From Tachypleus tridentatus (taxonomy: Eukaryota; Arthropoda; Merostomata; Xiphosura; Limulidae), in contig NC_134833.1 of the NCBI RefSeq assembly GCF_004210375.1, positions 144,328,127 through 144,392,126 on the forward strand: a DNA stretch of 64,000 bases, in the 5' to 3' direction. Made by a program: the position numbers and the translations under genes. The notes beneath the pieces were generated by a model. It did no database searches. It saw only the letters and a list, made by a program, of their open reading frames with translations, and was not told the origin of the DNA. Positions within the stretch are counted from its first letter, which is position 1. Every line of letters begins with the position of its first letter. Shown piece after piece: positions 1 to 12,239 of the stretch.

Positions 1-977
1 GTTGAAACATAATATACAAAGGTAAAAAAATAATTTTCACATACTTTTTTCAGTTACTTCTTAAAAACGTAAATGTAATGAGTGGCTAAAATTGCTAAAT
101 CACTTCATCAAAACACACCATTGCTTACGACCACCCTCTTCCCCACCTGATTTCAGATGTCAACGAGGTCAAAATCACTGTCAAAACTCTCGGCCCGTGT
201 TAGTTGCAATGCTCACCACGAGGCGAAAAGAATGATATATTTATAATTAACTCCCCTATAAAAATTATAATGTTTGGAGAATAAACGTATAACAAAATTA
301 AATCAAGAACTGTCAATATAAAATAGCTAGGACTGCTTACTGTGTTTCATGAGGTTTAAAGAGGTACACAGGCAATTTGCATTTATATATACATCACTAA
401 TATTATAATAACACGTTCGATTAGATGTGGCACGATATAATCTGTTTTATTTATATTTTTCTTACAGACGAGATTGATTTTTGAGAAATGTGACCGTTAG
501 TAGAATTTTGGGGCATAATTGGAAAACCAGACGTTTCAGTACAATTTAAGTATAATGAGTCGACAAATAATGGTTATCAAGTATAATTTTGAGTTTTTGA
601 CCCTGTAACTGACGAAAAACTAAATGTCAGTTAAATTACCGATTTTTGACACATTGTCGTGCTCTGCATCACTAAACATTTCTGTATGTGTAATTATTGA
701 ACTTATTATGAGAATATGTGTATGCTAAAATTATGATTTATTCAATGTTTAATGTGTGGCTCATAGCCTGGATTTTTATGTTCAAGTGCTATAACTCGAC
801 ATGGTCTGTAAACTATATTATACCATTGTGTCTGCATCCATTAACTCTCTCCACATGGGCTCTTTCAATTCAAACTGGATGTGATGTGAGAGATACCCTT
901 GTTAGTAGACTTAGAGAAATCCAGAATTATCACTTTTTAATCAAGTAAACAATAATGATTCCAAACAATACTAATAC
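1..977. other. AT-rich stretch, nothing recognised
   Basis: I see no protein homology, no repeat family shared with the rest of the window and no tandem structure. The short open frame at 718-948 has no recognisable motif and looks like chance. Confidence 0.4.
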
Positions 978-1233
978 TTGTTTGTTTGTTTTTGAATTTT
1001 GCGCAAAGCTACACGAGAAATATCTGCGCTAGCCATCACTAATTTAGCAGTCTAAGACTAGAGGGAAAACAGCTACTCATCACCACCCACCGTCAGCTCT
1101 CGGGGTTCTCGTTTACCAACGAATAGTGGGATTAACCGTCAAATTATAATGCCTTCACGGTAAGGGGAATTCGAACTCGCGACACTCCTATTACGAGTTG
1201 AACATCCCCTAAGTACTTGACCATGCTGGGCCT
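978..1233 (-). repeat. SINE type 1 (tRNA-derived)
   Basis: A nearly full copy read from its tail. It starts with the GTTTGTTTTTGAATTTTGCG tail, passes through the body (CTAATTTAGCAGTCTAAGAC) and ends in a tRNA-like head with the reverse of the B box (TTCGAACTCGC). This is the commonest repeat family in the window. Confidence 0.9.
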
Positions 1234-1689
1234 ATAATGCTAATGCCATCTCCAGACATAACACTCAAAGAGAAAACTTGTCTTAAAAATCACCTCTGTT
1301 TTGACGTTGTTATAAGTCATCCATATATAATTTTGACAAAATATGATCATGGAAAGAATGGCTAATATGATTACATTGACCATACAACTTCACGTTTAAA
1401 CAATATTTATCATTACGTCATTTTTCAAAAAATAAAAACTTGCAATTACAGTGTTATACTTATAAGGCACCTTATTCTGATTTTCTCTAACTGCATTTTT
1501 ACAGTCTTCATTTACACAAACTCCTCAAAAGAGCTTCTATCAATAAACCTTATGTGTACAAACAGATTTATGGAATGTCAAATTGTTTGTATGAAACAAC
1601 TACGCTGAATTCATATAAAGATTTTGTTCATCACTCTACTGTTTACAAGCATAGATCGCTGTACATCTTAACCTATATTTACGGCATTT

Positions 1690-2250
1690 ACGATGGGAAC
1701 TTCTGCACTACGTTTTGAATGGACAAGAAGACATTTCCAACTGTTTGGCATGAGATACAATGACATCAAAATGGGTTGTTGACCTGAGTCACTATGTCTT
1801 CATCCTATATTTAGCGCAGGAAACTCTGGTATGGTATAGGTACCACGTTTCCATATGATGGATTGATAGTGCAAATGCATCAGATGTAAATGAAATGCAT
1901 CACTTGTCAGCGATATGGCTTCAAGTGTACCATTCATGAAAAACAATATATGCCTTGCTGCATCAACAGATTCTGTTTGATGTAACTTGAATAATCGGTA
2001 GAAAACTTTCTCGGCAGATTTGTTGGTTTTCTCTGTGAGCTCTCAAATTCTTATGCCCTTCAACAATTCACAGTGCCCTTTGATAACTTTCCTGATGTTT
2101 ACTTGGTGTGATGTAAGAGGTGGTCTCACAACCTGTTAATGCATGTAATGGTAATAAAGTTGTTGCTGAATTTTTTGGCATGTTATTGAAAACAGCATCA
2201 ATAGGTATATACTGCCATTTCTTTCATGTATCAAACATCATCCACAGGTG
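1690..2250 (-). pseudogene. Remnant of transposon-associated HALTGCDTTS-type protein
   Basis: The minus strand encodes, with breaks, PLHALTGCETTSY, then a stretch like AARHILFF, then LTSDAFHLHLMHLHYQSIIW. From memory this order of motifs (HALTGCDTTS, then a DA-R--F word, then PPTSDAL--H---AHYQ--IW) belongs to a widespread uncharacterised protein found in many copies in cnidarian and arthropod genomes. The function is unknown to me. It is decayed and lies next to a dispersed repeat at 2,970-3,255. Whether the two belong to one element is not shown. The flanking 1,240-1,690 holds nothing I recognise. Confidence 0.5.
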
Positions 2251-2969
2251 TTCGCATAGTGTATGTGAAAAATAAGATATTAGAAGCAGCAGAACATTAA
2301 TGTCTCTAGATGGCACAATAACAGTATTAAACTGATTACAGGCAGCACGCTGCACCGGTCACATGTAAGCTTCTTCATGTGTGGATATCAGAGAAGTTGC
2401 ATCAGTTATTCTCTTTGATGAATTATCTTAAAGTTCCTCCCTGAATCACGTAGCAACAACAATCTCTTTATTGTTAGATGCAAGAGAAAGTAATTCTTCA
2501 GACAATAAATATGCAAGATCTGTTGCTTTATTATTTGGAAAAAAGAAGAAAATTTGTCCAATGTTTTTGGCAGGAGCACATTATGGTCCTCAACAAATCG
2601 TCTACTTTGGTGCGTCGTGTCTTGGTGGTAGCCTTAATGTCTTATTCTATACATCTGTTGAAGACTGTTTACTCCGTGATACTTAGAGCCGGTCTGCAGT
2701 ACTGCTCTAACAAATGTATCCACCAGATCCCCAAAAGTCATTTAAATGGCAAATTTTCCTATAGCAATCGCCAGTTCTTGCCCGTCAATGACGAGAACGG
2801 TCAAACCCCATATTTTAATAACATCGATCCATAAACCTACTGCTTTATTAACTTGTGAGTTAAGTTTCAGTTTTGAACTATAAACTAAGTTTACCTTTCC
2901 CCATCACTTATTGACTGTTACCTATTGTTAATAATAATTAATTGGTTATTAACATTCGTTTCATTTCAG

Positions 2970-3255
2970 TAATCTAGCCTATATAAAAGCCAATGTATGT
3001 TACGTCATGTCATACTTGATATCTTGAAATAGCAAAAGGTATAAGAGCCAGAACGCATTTGTCCAAATATAATAGTTTGAATTTAGTGACCACGATCGAA
3101 AAGGTTTGTGAAACCTTATAAATATAGTGAGTATTGGTAGAATAAACCTGAAGTAAACATTTAATATGGGATCACCTCACCTAGAGCCAAGTGCATAAAA
3201 TGTAAAAATATCGATTCAATTTTAAACTTAAATTATTTTTGAATTAAGCTATTTT
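2970..3255 (+). repeat. Dispersed ~300-bp repeat, possibly LTR-like
   Basis: It matches 54,848-55,160 in the same orientation: a TATATAAAAGCC-like start, then TTACGTCATGTCA, GGGATCACCTCACCTAGAGC and a GAATTAAGCTATTTT end. A TATA-like word followed by an AATAAA-like word would fit a solo LTR, but no paired copy or internal region is visible. I treat it as an old, inactive repeat. Confidence 0.5.
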
Positions 3256-3550
3256 CTTAGCTTTTTTTTAATAAAACAGGATTTTATTATGATACATAAT
3301 ATAAACATGAAAAAATCACGATTTTTATTTAAGGAATGTAACTTTATTACGTATATTATACCAGCAGTCATCATATTCATAAGATAATAGTAATGGGCGG
3401 ACAGTAATCGAACTATTCTGTCTTTTATGATTCCTCTTTCAAGAAATCAAGCGTGATGTAACACACAGTGGCATTTAAACACATTAAATAAATTACTTAA
3501 TATTATCTGTCTTCCACCACAGACGGTTGAGTTAACTTGAGTTATGTAAT

Positions 3551-3788
3551 TTGGCCAGGTGAGTTAAAGCGTTCGACTCGTACTCTGAGGGTCGCGGGTT
3601 CGAATCTCCGTCTCATCAAACATGCTCGCCTTTTCAGCCGTGGGGGCATTATAATGTTACGGTCAATCCCACTATTCGTTGGTAAAAGAGTAGCCCAAGA
3701 GTTGGCGGTGGGTGACTAGCCGCCTTCCCTCTAGTCTTACACTACTAAATTAGGGACAGCTAGAGAAATTCGAAAAACAAACAAACAG
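3551..3788 (+). repeat. SINE type 1
   Basis: Head-to-tail copy: GGCCAGGTGAGTTAAAGC, the B box GGTTCGAATCTCC, the body word CATGCTCGCC, and the tail ending in AAACAAACAAAC. It lacks a few internal segments. Confidence 0.88.
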
Positions 3789-4350
3789 TTATGTAATTAT
3801 TTTAAGCACTTCTAAGAAATATTTTGTTTAGTTTGTTTTCAATTCTAAGTAAAGCTCTTAGACGACTAAAGAAAGCAGCAGTCTACTAGAAACTGATAAT
3901 TTTGTGAGAAAATAAAGACAGAGCTTCATATATAGTTACGTAGAGAACGAATGGAAAGCCTGAGTCCATAGTAGACAGCAATTAAATATTCGATACCGTA
4001 AAGACGTTATTGAGTAATGGATGTTACCAATATTTTGAAACTATTAATCAATCTTTCATTTAGTTTTTCTGTACATTATTTCAAAGCTATTAAGAATAAT
4101 TTCGCTTTATTTCTCTCGCTTTTAAGTAGTAACACAAAGTTTGAGTTGAATTAGTATCAGGACTTACGGATAGTAAAACTTTTAGTCAACTTAAAGAACT
4201 TCTATATTATCTCTTCTCTTTCTCCGAAGAGCTGCTTCACAGCTGGTCAGTGTCTTTTTGATTATATTACTGTACGTTGCCACAAATGACACGAACTGTA
4301 TATAACTACGAATGAAATTAATTTACTACGCTAAATTATATGTATATTTT

Positions 4351-4530
4351 TGTTTGTTTTTTGAATTTCGCACAAAACTACTCGAGGGCTATCTGTGCTA
4401 GCCGTTCCTAATTTAGCAGTGTAAGACTAGAGCGAAGGCAGCTAGTCATCACCACCCACCGCCAACTCTTGGGCTTACGACCCTCGGATTACGAATCCAG
4501 TGTCTTAATCACGTGGCCATGCCGGGTCCC
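4351..4530 (-). repeat. SINE type 1, internally deleted
   Basis: The tail and body are present, then the sequence jumps from AACTCTTGGGC straight to the tRNA-like head (ACGACCCTCGGATTACGAA), so about 90 bp of the middle is missing. Confidence 0.85.
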
Positions 4531-4916
4531 TTTGTCTGAACAGTGCGGTAAACAGTGTGCTTCTTAAACTTTTTTCAATACGCGACACACTTAAATATTT
4601 CTGTGGCACTTGTAAATAAGTCCGTATAGTAGACCGAGTAGCACCCGCTTGACTAAGTGAGGCAAAAATTACTGTTATACCGTGTATCAAGGAGAATTTC
4701 AAATTTACAATTTGAAAAATGTATTAAGTTGATAATAAATTTGTATTACTAAATAGAAATTAGTTAATAATTACAAAAATTCCGCAGTACAAAATTTGGA
4801 AGCACTGGTCTAAAGAATCGTAGATTTTGTGAAATTACATCATCATTACACTAATAATAATTTTTAAAGTCAGTATATTCCAAAATACTTCTCTTTTCCC
4901 TTTTTATATAAGGGGA

Positions 4917-5190
4917 GGCCCGGCATGGCCAGGTTGTTAAGGCACTCGACTCGTAATCCGAGAGTCGCGGGTTCGAATAGCGGTCGCACTAAACATGCTC
5001 GCCTTTTCAGCCATGGGGACATTATAATTTGACGGTCAATCTCACTATTCGTTGGTGAAAGAGTAGCCCAAGAGTTGGCGGTGGGTGGTGATGTCTAGCT
5101 GCCTACCCTCTAGTCTTATACTGCTAAATTAGGGACGGCTAGTGCAGATAGCCTTTGTATAGCTTTGCGCAAAATTCAAAACAAACCAAA
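4917..5190 (+). repeat. SINE type 1, near full length
   Basis: Starts GGCCCGGCATGGCCAGG, carries the B box GGTTCGAATAGC, keeps the whole body and ends AAAATTCAAAACAAACC. A good local reference copy of about 274 bp. Confidence 0.92.
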
Positions 5191-6197
5191 TATAGGAGGA
5201 CTATTAATATCCTCTGACTTTATTTATCTCAAGGTGAAAATTGTATGACATTATGCAGAAATGTACTAAACTTTCTACATATTTTGTTTTAAGAAATTCA
5301 AAAGTGTTATCCACTATTTCTTTAATTGTCTAGGTTGTTGATTGTCCAAACTTTTGTCGTGGGACAGTTTCGAAAATGAATTTAAATACTTCCTTTAGTC
5401 TAGAAATTACAGGTTTTGTTGTTAACCACAAAAATACATTGTATATATCCAACTAGTTTCAATTTGATTTATTTTAATTAATACATTTTCGGAATCTTCT
5501 AAATTTTCCATTAGAGTCCTTTGTTCTCATTCTCAGGTGTTCCAAATAGTAATTCCCCATTAAATCGTAATTCACCGCTCAAGCCATTTCATTAATTCTT
5601 TTATTTTAAAGATATTACTGGTGAGTAGAATCCACGTATCGAACTTATTTAACTGGATATTAATATTAATCACTCTTTTAAACCCCATAATGCTTTGCAT
5701 TATGCTTTGTAGAGTAACAAGACCCGAACCATGAATTCTTAGTCTTCTGTGCTAACTTACCTAAAGGATATTATATAATTTAGAATACATTTTTTTTTGC
5801 GGCCTCTTGAATTTCTCAATTCTTACACAAGCCCTTACGGAAATATAATTTTCATACTGAGTCTCTGGGGAAGCCAGAGACGTGTGAGCGTGTTTTCTCA
5901 GCTGAGAGACAATTATATGGTCTAACATGTAAACCTTACACTATTTCCATATATTTGAACTTTATTATTTGTGATATTAAAAGTAAAAGAGTTTCATATG
6001 AACACGAAAATCCTCTGTCGTTGCCTAAATATAAACCATTATTTTTACCTTTATACAAGAGTTTATAGAAATTATTTTATTAGGTTTTGTTGAGACGTTG
6101 TAATTTTGTTTAATAACGAATAACACTTTAAATAATACATCAGAGTTATACTCTTTAATATAGAATGCTGAAGTCAATTTTTGTTTAAGTATACAAG
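5191..6197. other. Unannotated AT-rich stretch with one inverted dispersed repeat
   Basis: No gene seen. About 5,795-5,945 is related in reverse complement to 8,862-8,985: both carry GAGAGACAATTATATG, AACATGTAAACCTTACACTA and CCTCTTGAATTTCT. Confidence 0.5.
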
Positions 6198-6422
6198 CAT
6201 GGCAATGTGTTTGTCAAATATGCTTGCCTTTTCAACCGCGGGAGCATTATAATATGACAGACACTTTATGTTATCCGTTAGTAACAGAGTAACGCAAGAG
6301 TTGGTTGGTGGCGATTACTAGCTGCCTTCTCTTCAACCTTTCATTGCTAAATTAGAGACGACTCACGCAAAAACTCCTAGAAGACCTGGCATAGCTTTGC
6401 ACGAAATTCAAACCAAACCAAA
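6198..6422 (+). repeat. SINE type 1, diverged
   Basis: The head is poor (CAAGCATGGC), but the body words TATGCTTGCCTTTTCA and AGAGTAACGCAAGAGTTGG and the tail GCACGAAATTCAAACC identify it. Confidence 0.75.
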
Positions 6423-6594
6423 ATTATGGAATAATCTTATGTCTTCGTTATTCGTTTTGAAGAAATATTGTTAATAAATTAATTAACAAAGAAGTTCAAA
6501 GGTGACTCTACGAACCTAATAGTGATATCATAAGATGGTAGCATGGTTAATCTTACAGATCATTGCATTCTCAGTAGGCTGGTATGGGTATTAA

Positions 6595-6665
6595 AACTTT
6601 AATTAAAATAAAGTACAGAACAACGTTTCGATCTCCTTAGGTCATCTTTTAGTTAACCTTTTGCT
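6595..6665 (-). repeat. Fragment of Penelope-like, hammerhead-type repeat
   Basis: Contains GAACAACGTTTCGATC followed by CCTTAGGTCATC, the same core as in the copies at 28,739 and 63,081. The catalytic-core word that reads CTGACGA in those copies is eroded here. No end repeats are visible. Confidence 0.5.
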
Positions 6666-7215
6666 TCAAGGGAATTACCAATCACTGGAGAATGCAGTAC
6701 TGTTTCAGACGCCACCTACTGAGTTAACACAGTATCAACTTAAACGACATCAGGAACATTAAATATGTCTCGATCAGAATACGACATAAATAGTCACTCC
6801 GTATTTAATCCACAATCATTATCATATTTCATGTTTTAAAACTACACACAAATAACCTAAAACTGTGGAAGTATTAGAGGTGACAAGAATCAATAGTATC
6901 ACCGTATAGGATCAAAAACAGGAAAACATAACTCAGACCAAGTACAGTTAAATAACACAAGTACTGTCAATATCTATATAGTTCAGTTAACAAGACAATA
7001 GCACCTTTAAGACAGACTGAAGAAAGAAAAATGACAGACACACAGGACCTCCTTCTGTGATTGGACATAAGATTACATCAGCTTATACTAAAAATTACAA
7101 TGTTATTCACAGAACATTAACCTGGAAAACAAGAAGTTGGAAGGCCAGTAAAAAACCGGTGCCAAAACCAATAAAAACAATTATCCTTGTTAATGAATCT
7201 TATCTGGTGACTGTA

Positions 7216-8124
7216 CGAGGGCTGTTCAAAAAATACGCGGACTGGCGTCATAAAACAAAATGCACTTTATTTAGAAGTTACAGGTCTGGGACCCCTTCAA
7301 AGTACTCTCCTCCCCAACGCACACACTTATCCCAACGGTGTTTCCACTTGTTGAAACAGTCCTGGTACGCTTCTTTTGTAATGTCCTCCAGCTCCTTCGT
7401 CGCATTTGCCTTAATCTCGGGAATCGTCTCAAATCTTCTTCCTTTCAAGGGTCTTTTGAGTTTGGGGAACAAGAAAATATCTCAAGGAGCAAGGTCAGGT
7501 GAGTAGGGGGTGGGTGGGGAAGAACAGTGATCGAGTGTTTGGCCAAAAACTCACGAGTTCTGAGGCACAAATTTCGCAGCAATGCGGTGCATCTTCAATT
7601 TTTCAGTCAAAATCTCGTAACAAGATCCAACTGATATCCCACACTCTTCAGCAAGCTCCCTGACAGTCAGACGTCGATTTGTCCGCACCAGGGTGTTGAT
7701 TTTGTCGACGTGTGAGTCGTCAGTTGACGTGGAAGGATGTCCAGGACACTCATAATCTTCAATGGACTGTCGACCATTCTTAAAACGTTCATGCCACTTG
7801 AAACATGCCGTACGCTTCATAGCAACATCACCGTAAGCCGTGTTAAGCATAGCAAAAGTTTCAGTCGCAGAGTTTCCAAGTTTAACACAAAATTTCACAG
7901 TGAGTCGTTGCTCCTTCAGGTCATTCATTCTGAAATCCGCCAAACAAAAAAATCGCACTTCACTTAAAACCGCGTAGCTAATACACAAATGAAGATATCT
8001 GCAATCGGGAAATGGCGTCGTAATCAGCTGATCTGTGCGAACCTAGCGACACCAAGCGGATTCCCCTGGAATCAACTGGACCCGCGCAATTCAAACAGTC
8101 CGCGTATTTTTTGAACAGCCCTCG
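7216..8124 (-). mobile_element. mariner-family DNA transposon, internally deleted
   Basis: A 909-bp element with perfect 29-bp terminal inverted repeats (starting CGAGGGCTGTTCAAAAAAT) at both ends. On the left it is preceded by TA, as expected for mariner insertion; the right flank reads TT. The minus strand encodes the N-terminal DNA-binding part of a mariner transposase (MNDLKEQRLTVKFCVKLG near 7,926, then RRLTVRELAEECGISVGSCY), ending at KMHRIAAKFVPQNS. It then jumps to the C-terminal part (PPYSPDLAP, then KLKRPLKGRRFE and WDKCVRWGGEYFEG). The first two catalytic aspartates are lost and the third (YSPD) remains. It is non-autonomous, but its ends could in principle be recognised by a related transposase. 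Confidence 0.93.
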
Positions 8125-8861
8125 TTGGTGTCTTATTTGAGTTTATTTATCATGATTCAACTAGTCTAAAACAAAGAAATGCTACTGTAACTTCATATAC
8201 AGACCAATCAACTGTCACATTACATGATTGTTGTTCACATCCAAACATGTGACCAGTCTCAAGTCAACGTCTACGAGTTTTAAGTGGTTGTATCTACTTC
8301 AGCTCCTCTTTGGGATTCTTGTGAACTGAAAAAGAACCTGTACATTGCCCTTGTTGAGCAACCGGATATAAATAAATTCAAATCTAGAAAATTTATAGAC
8401 TATTTTTAAAACAATAGATAGCGTGTGAAACAAAATGAATATTCTTCAGAGAACGGTAATATTAGTCATTCTTCGTACTGTCATTATCAGATTTGCAGCG
8501 CTGTCTGTGAACGTCTCTATTAATTAATCTATTAACTGTATTTGTTCGAAACAAACAACTAAGACATAAATTTATTCAATAATTTAATAAGTGCTAGAGT
8601 ACGACTTATTTTTCAACAGATTTACTTAGGTTAAGAAGGTCCAACTATATTGAAATTGTACCAATTGAGGCAGCGTGTTAGAAATGTTATTTTATAAACC
8701 AAAATACTCCAGTTTTTTAATTGTTTTGAAATACAGAAACCAAAAGTTGTACAAAAATGTTTCTTATTTTCATACTTTACATTACTGGAATGTTCGAAGC
8801 CGAAATCAAGTGTTACAAAATGAACTATGCGATCCTGAGGTCAACTATTATTGCTATTAGT

Positions 8862-8985
8862 GTAAGGTTTACATGTTAGTTCATATAATTGTCTCTCAGG
8901 GCTGGGCTTCCATACATACCCGATATAAATATTATCTACTTTGTATAAGTTTATGTTATAACTAAGAAATTCAAGAGGTCGCAAA
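8862..8985 (-). repeat. Dispersed repeat, inverted partner of 5,795-5,945
   Basis: The reverse complement shares the ends and several inner words with 5,795-5,945. The middle parts differ. Family not recognised. Confidence 0.5.
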
Positions 8986-9052
8986 ATAATTTGATTGATT
9001 TGTATTGCCTCTTTACCATTATCTCATTATTTCACTACAGTTCATGAATGCT

Positions 9053-9475
9053 TGGAATTATTATCTTATGGAAAGATTAACCTCCACTCAGTGAGCCGTG
9101 TTCCTGAAGAGATTATGTGAGGGATCAGAATTGTCTGTACTTAGAATCATTATCTTGAGGGAACATTAACCTCCACTCAGTGAGTCGTGTTCTTGAAGAG
9201 ACGGTGCGAGGGATCAAGAATGTCTGTACTCAGAATCATTATCTTGAGGGAACATTAACCTCCACTCAGTGAGTCGTGTTCTTGAAGAGACGGTGTGAGG
9301 GATCAAGAATGTCTGTACTTAGAATCATTATCTTGAGGGAACATCAACTTCCACTCAGTGAGTCGTGTTCTTGAAGAGACGGTGTGAGGGATCAAGAATG
9401 TCTGTACTTAGAAACATTATCTTGAGGGAACATTAACTTCCACTCAGTGAGTCGTGTTCTTGAAGAGATGGTGTG
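9053..9475. repeat. 89-bp minisatellite, about 4.7 copies
   Basis: The word TGTCTGTACT starts at 9,132, 9,221, 9,310 and 9,399, an exact 89-bp period. Units share CTCAGTGAGTCGTGTTCTTG and GAGGGAACATTAAC and differ at a few bases, with the first unit most diverged. Confidence 0.95.
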
Positions 9476-10132
9476 TATGAGTATTACATTTTGTGTAATG
9501 TTCACCTGCAAATTACCCGTATATTGAATAGTGTATTCGCTTTCCATTCGAATGCCCTTTGATAATGTAAATACATTCACCATCTAGTTTCTCTTGCTTA
9601 CTGTGTCTGACCCCAGAATTAGCACCGTTCAACATACAAGCCTCTAGCCATTAGCTGGAAACCCACGGGATAATTGTGTTTTTTTCAAAGAGCTTTAGTT
9701 ACATTAAAAATATTTAAACATTAGATCTATGAGAACACTACTTCATGTAATGTCTACTTAAAACAACCTCAAACCTTCATCCGTAAGGATAGAAAGCACG
9801 AGTTTACATTAATTTCTTATTCAAGTTAACAGTTTATATAGCGTTCACAGAGGTATAGTTGGAGTTTTGTACATACCATTCACATTAGTAGTTTCCACTC
9901 AAAGAAAAGTTAATGGAAACAACAGAAGTTTCAACAAATAAAGTTTCGTTAACGGATGTCAGTAAAACTAGACCAGTCTTGTACAACTCCGCTGTACACC
10001 ACGATTAATCATCATGACAACTTTACTTTTGCTTGTGATAATCTTTAGTTACAATGTCACATCAGCTAACAGATCCTACCCAGCAAAATTTCAACGTAAA
10101 GAGTTGAATGTTCAATCACTAACACACCTGAT
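9476..10132. other. Unannotated stretch
   Basis: No recognisable coding homology or repeat; the short open frame at 9,392-9,583 overlaps the minisatellite edge and looks like chance. Confidence 0.4.
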
Positions 10133-10402
10133 GTTTGTTTGTCTGTTCTGAATTTCGCGCAAAGCTCCTCGAGGGCTATCTGCGCTAGCCGTCCCTAATT
10201 TAGCAGTGTAAGACTAGAGAGAAGGCAGCTAGTCATCACCACCTACCGCCAACTCTTGGGCTACTCTTTTACCAACGAATAGTGGGATTGAACGTCACAC
10301 TATAACGTCCTCACGGCTGAAAGGGAGAACATGTGTGGTGTAACGGGGCTTCGAACCCACGATGCTCAGATTATGAGTCGAACGCCTTAACCCACCGGGC
10401 CA
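10133..10402 (-). repeat. SINE type 1, near full length
   Basis: Tail GTTTGTTTGTCTGTTCTGAA, full body, head with TTCGAACCCACG, and an end at ACCGGGCC. Confidence 0.92.
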
Positions 10403-10751
10403 AAACTTGATGTTGTGGCTGACCTTATAGAATGTTCGAAAACGTGTGATGAGGATGAAAACTGTGAAATCTTTAACCAGAAACCATCATCCAAAGTATG
10501 TGAACTGTTGATCGAGATCCATGCACATTATAGTCCACTCTAGACAACAATCTTTACAGTTTGTATCTACTAAGTTGTGGCAATTATCTATTTAAGTTTT
10601 ATTGCAAACGAATATTTATTACTGAAGTCACGCCAAATGAGCAGCTAATGAGTAAGAATACTGGTTAATAAAAGTAAAAAAAATGTCCCCCACCTTAGTA
10701 ATTCGGACGCTCTCGTCTCAGAACTTATTTTGTATACTTGAGCTTGAATAG

Positions 10752-11026
10752 GTTTGGCTTGTTTTGAACTTCACGCAAAGTTACACGAGGGCTATCTACG
10801 CTAACCGTCCCTAATTTAGCAGTGTAAGACTAGAGGGAAGGCAGCTAGTCATCACCACCCACCTCCAACTCTTGGGCTAATCTTTAAACAATGAATAATA
10901 GGATTGACTGTAACATAATAATGTTCCCACGGTTGAAAGGGCGAGCATGTTTGGTGCGAGAGGGATTTAAACCCGCAACCCTCGAATTACGATTCGAGCG
11001 CCTTAACCATTTGGCTATGCCGGACC
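10752..11026 (-). repeat. SINE type 1, near full length
   Basis: Begins GGCTTGTTTTGAACTTCACG and ends GGCTATGCCGGACC; body intact with point changes. Confidence 0.92.
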
Positions 11027-11505
11027 TTCAGCTTGGAAGAGAAGTGTTATGTGTTGTTACTTCTGTTTCCAGCTCTTTCTAACACATTGTAACACACTTC
11101 CCAGGCTTCTGTAACCCACTTGATATTGTGCGTAATATTTATGGCATTCTCATTTTCATACTACTTCCCTATCTATATTGTTCTATTTTAAGGATTTAGT
11201 TAAACAACAATAATTATATGTTGTGTATGTCCTTAGACTTAGGTAGCTCACATATATCCGTGAATTCTAACCACTGGTACTTGGGTGAAACAAAAACCAA
11301 AATTCTGCTTATTTTCAAACAGCACAGATATCTCATAAAGACGGTAAAATGGAGCAATTTTACATTATTCGTATTATTTCATCGTATTCATGTGCTGCAA
11401 AACCAAAATTACATTAAACTCCACTCCTTCACCATATCACATTTTGTTAAGTCAGTAATGATTCTTATGTGACTTACGAATTTTAAGCTGCTTTCTTTGC
11501 TATCA

Positions 11506-11630
11506 CGTGTTTGTGTTTTTATTATAGCAAAGCCACATCGAGCTATCTGCTCTGTCCACCGAGGGAAATCGACTTCCTGATTTTAGCGTCGTGAATCCAT
11601 AGACTTACCGCTGTACCAGCGGGGGACCCA
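11506..11630 (-). repeat. SINE type 2 (tRNA-derived, short)
   Basis: A second SINE family of about 125 bp. The tail reads TATAGCAAAGCCACAT, then CTGTCCACCGAGGGAAATCG (the reverse of the B box), then CCGCTGTACCAGCGGGGGAC (the reverse of the A-box end). Confidence 0.88.
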
Positions 11631-12239
11631 TGTGTTTTATAATCACGTAAGATAGCTTAGGTAAATATATATTTATCGCATAAAGAATGAAGTACAGTTA
11701 AAACTATGTGTAACTTATTATGTACAATTTTTTATTATAAAGTTCACTTCTTTACTTATTTAGCTCTTGATGTGTGATTCGAATCTCTGTGAGTACGTAG
11801 GAACCTGTCAAAGCGTACGTTAAACTTTATATATAGACTCTGGCAAACGCTGTAAAAATCGATAAAACCCACGTCAGGCTTGATAACCAGCTTTGGGAGC
11901 ACAAAAACTGTTTTGACAAAAATAGTTTATTGGTCAGTCAAGGCTAGATGCTGACTGATATGTACCAATAACTGTACAAATGAAAGAAGTTGAGGTGTTG
12001 GTACAAAACAAAATTGGCAAGAACAGTAGCAAACCTTCTAATGAAACCACTGATATAGGCATTTGTAAACAACTTTGCTCTGATAAATTATAATTAACTA
12101 GACATTAATGATAGATGACTCTCTGATTCAGTGTAGGATGTGTTGCTCACAGAATGAAAGTAGCCAGTTCCAGTCACTGTCTGAAATTGGCATCCTAAGG
12201 ATAGATATGCCACACTGCTTGACTTACAGTTTATGAATG

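Noticed and set aside
718-948. 76-codon open frame
   Set aside because: Amino-acid content follows the AT-rich base composition, and there is no motif.
4917-5000. tRNA-like sequence with A- and B-box words, as a tRNA gene
   Set aside because: The same tRNA-like head is joined to a fixed ~200-bp body and tail in many places, so it is a SINE head; the stems are too diverged for a working tRNA. The same applies to the type 2 and type 3 heads.
9053-9475. CRISPR-like spacing of repeats
   Set aside because: The units are directly adjacent 89-bp copies without unique spacers, and this is animal DNA; it is a minisatellite.
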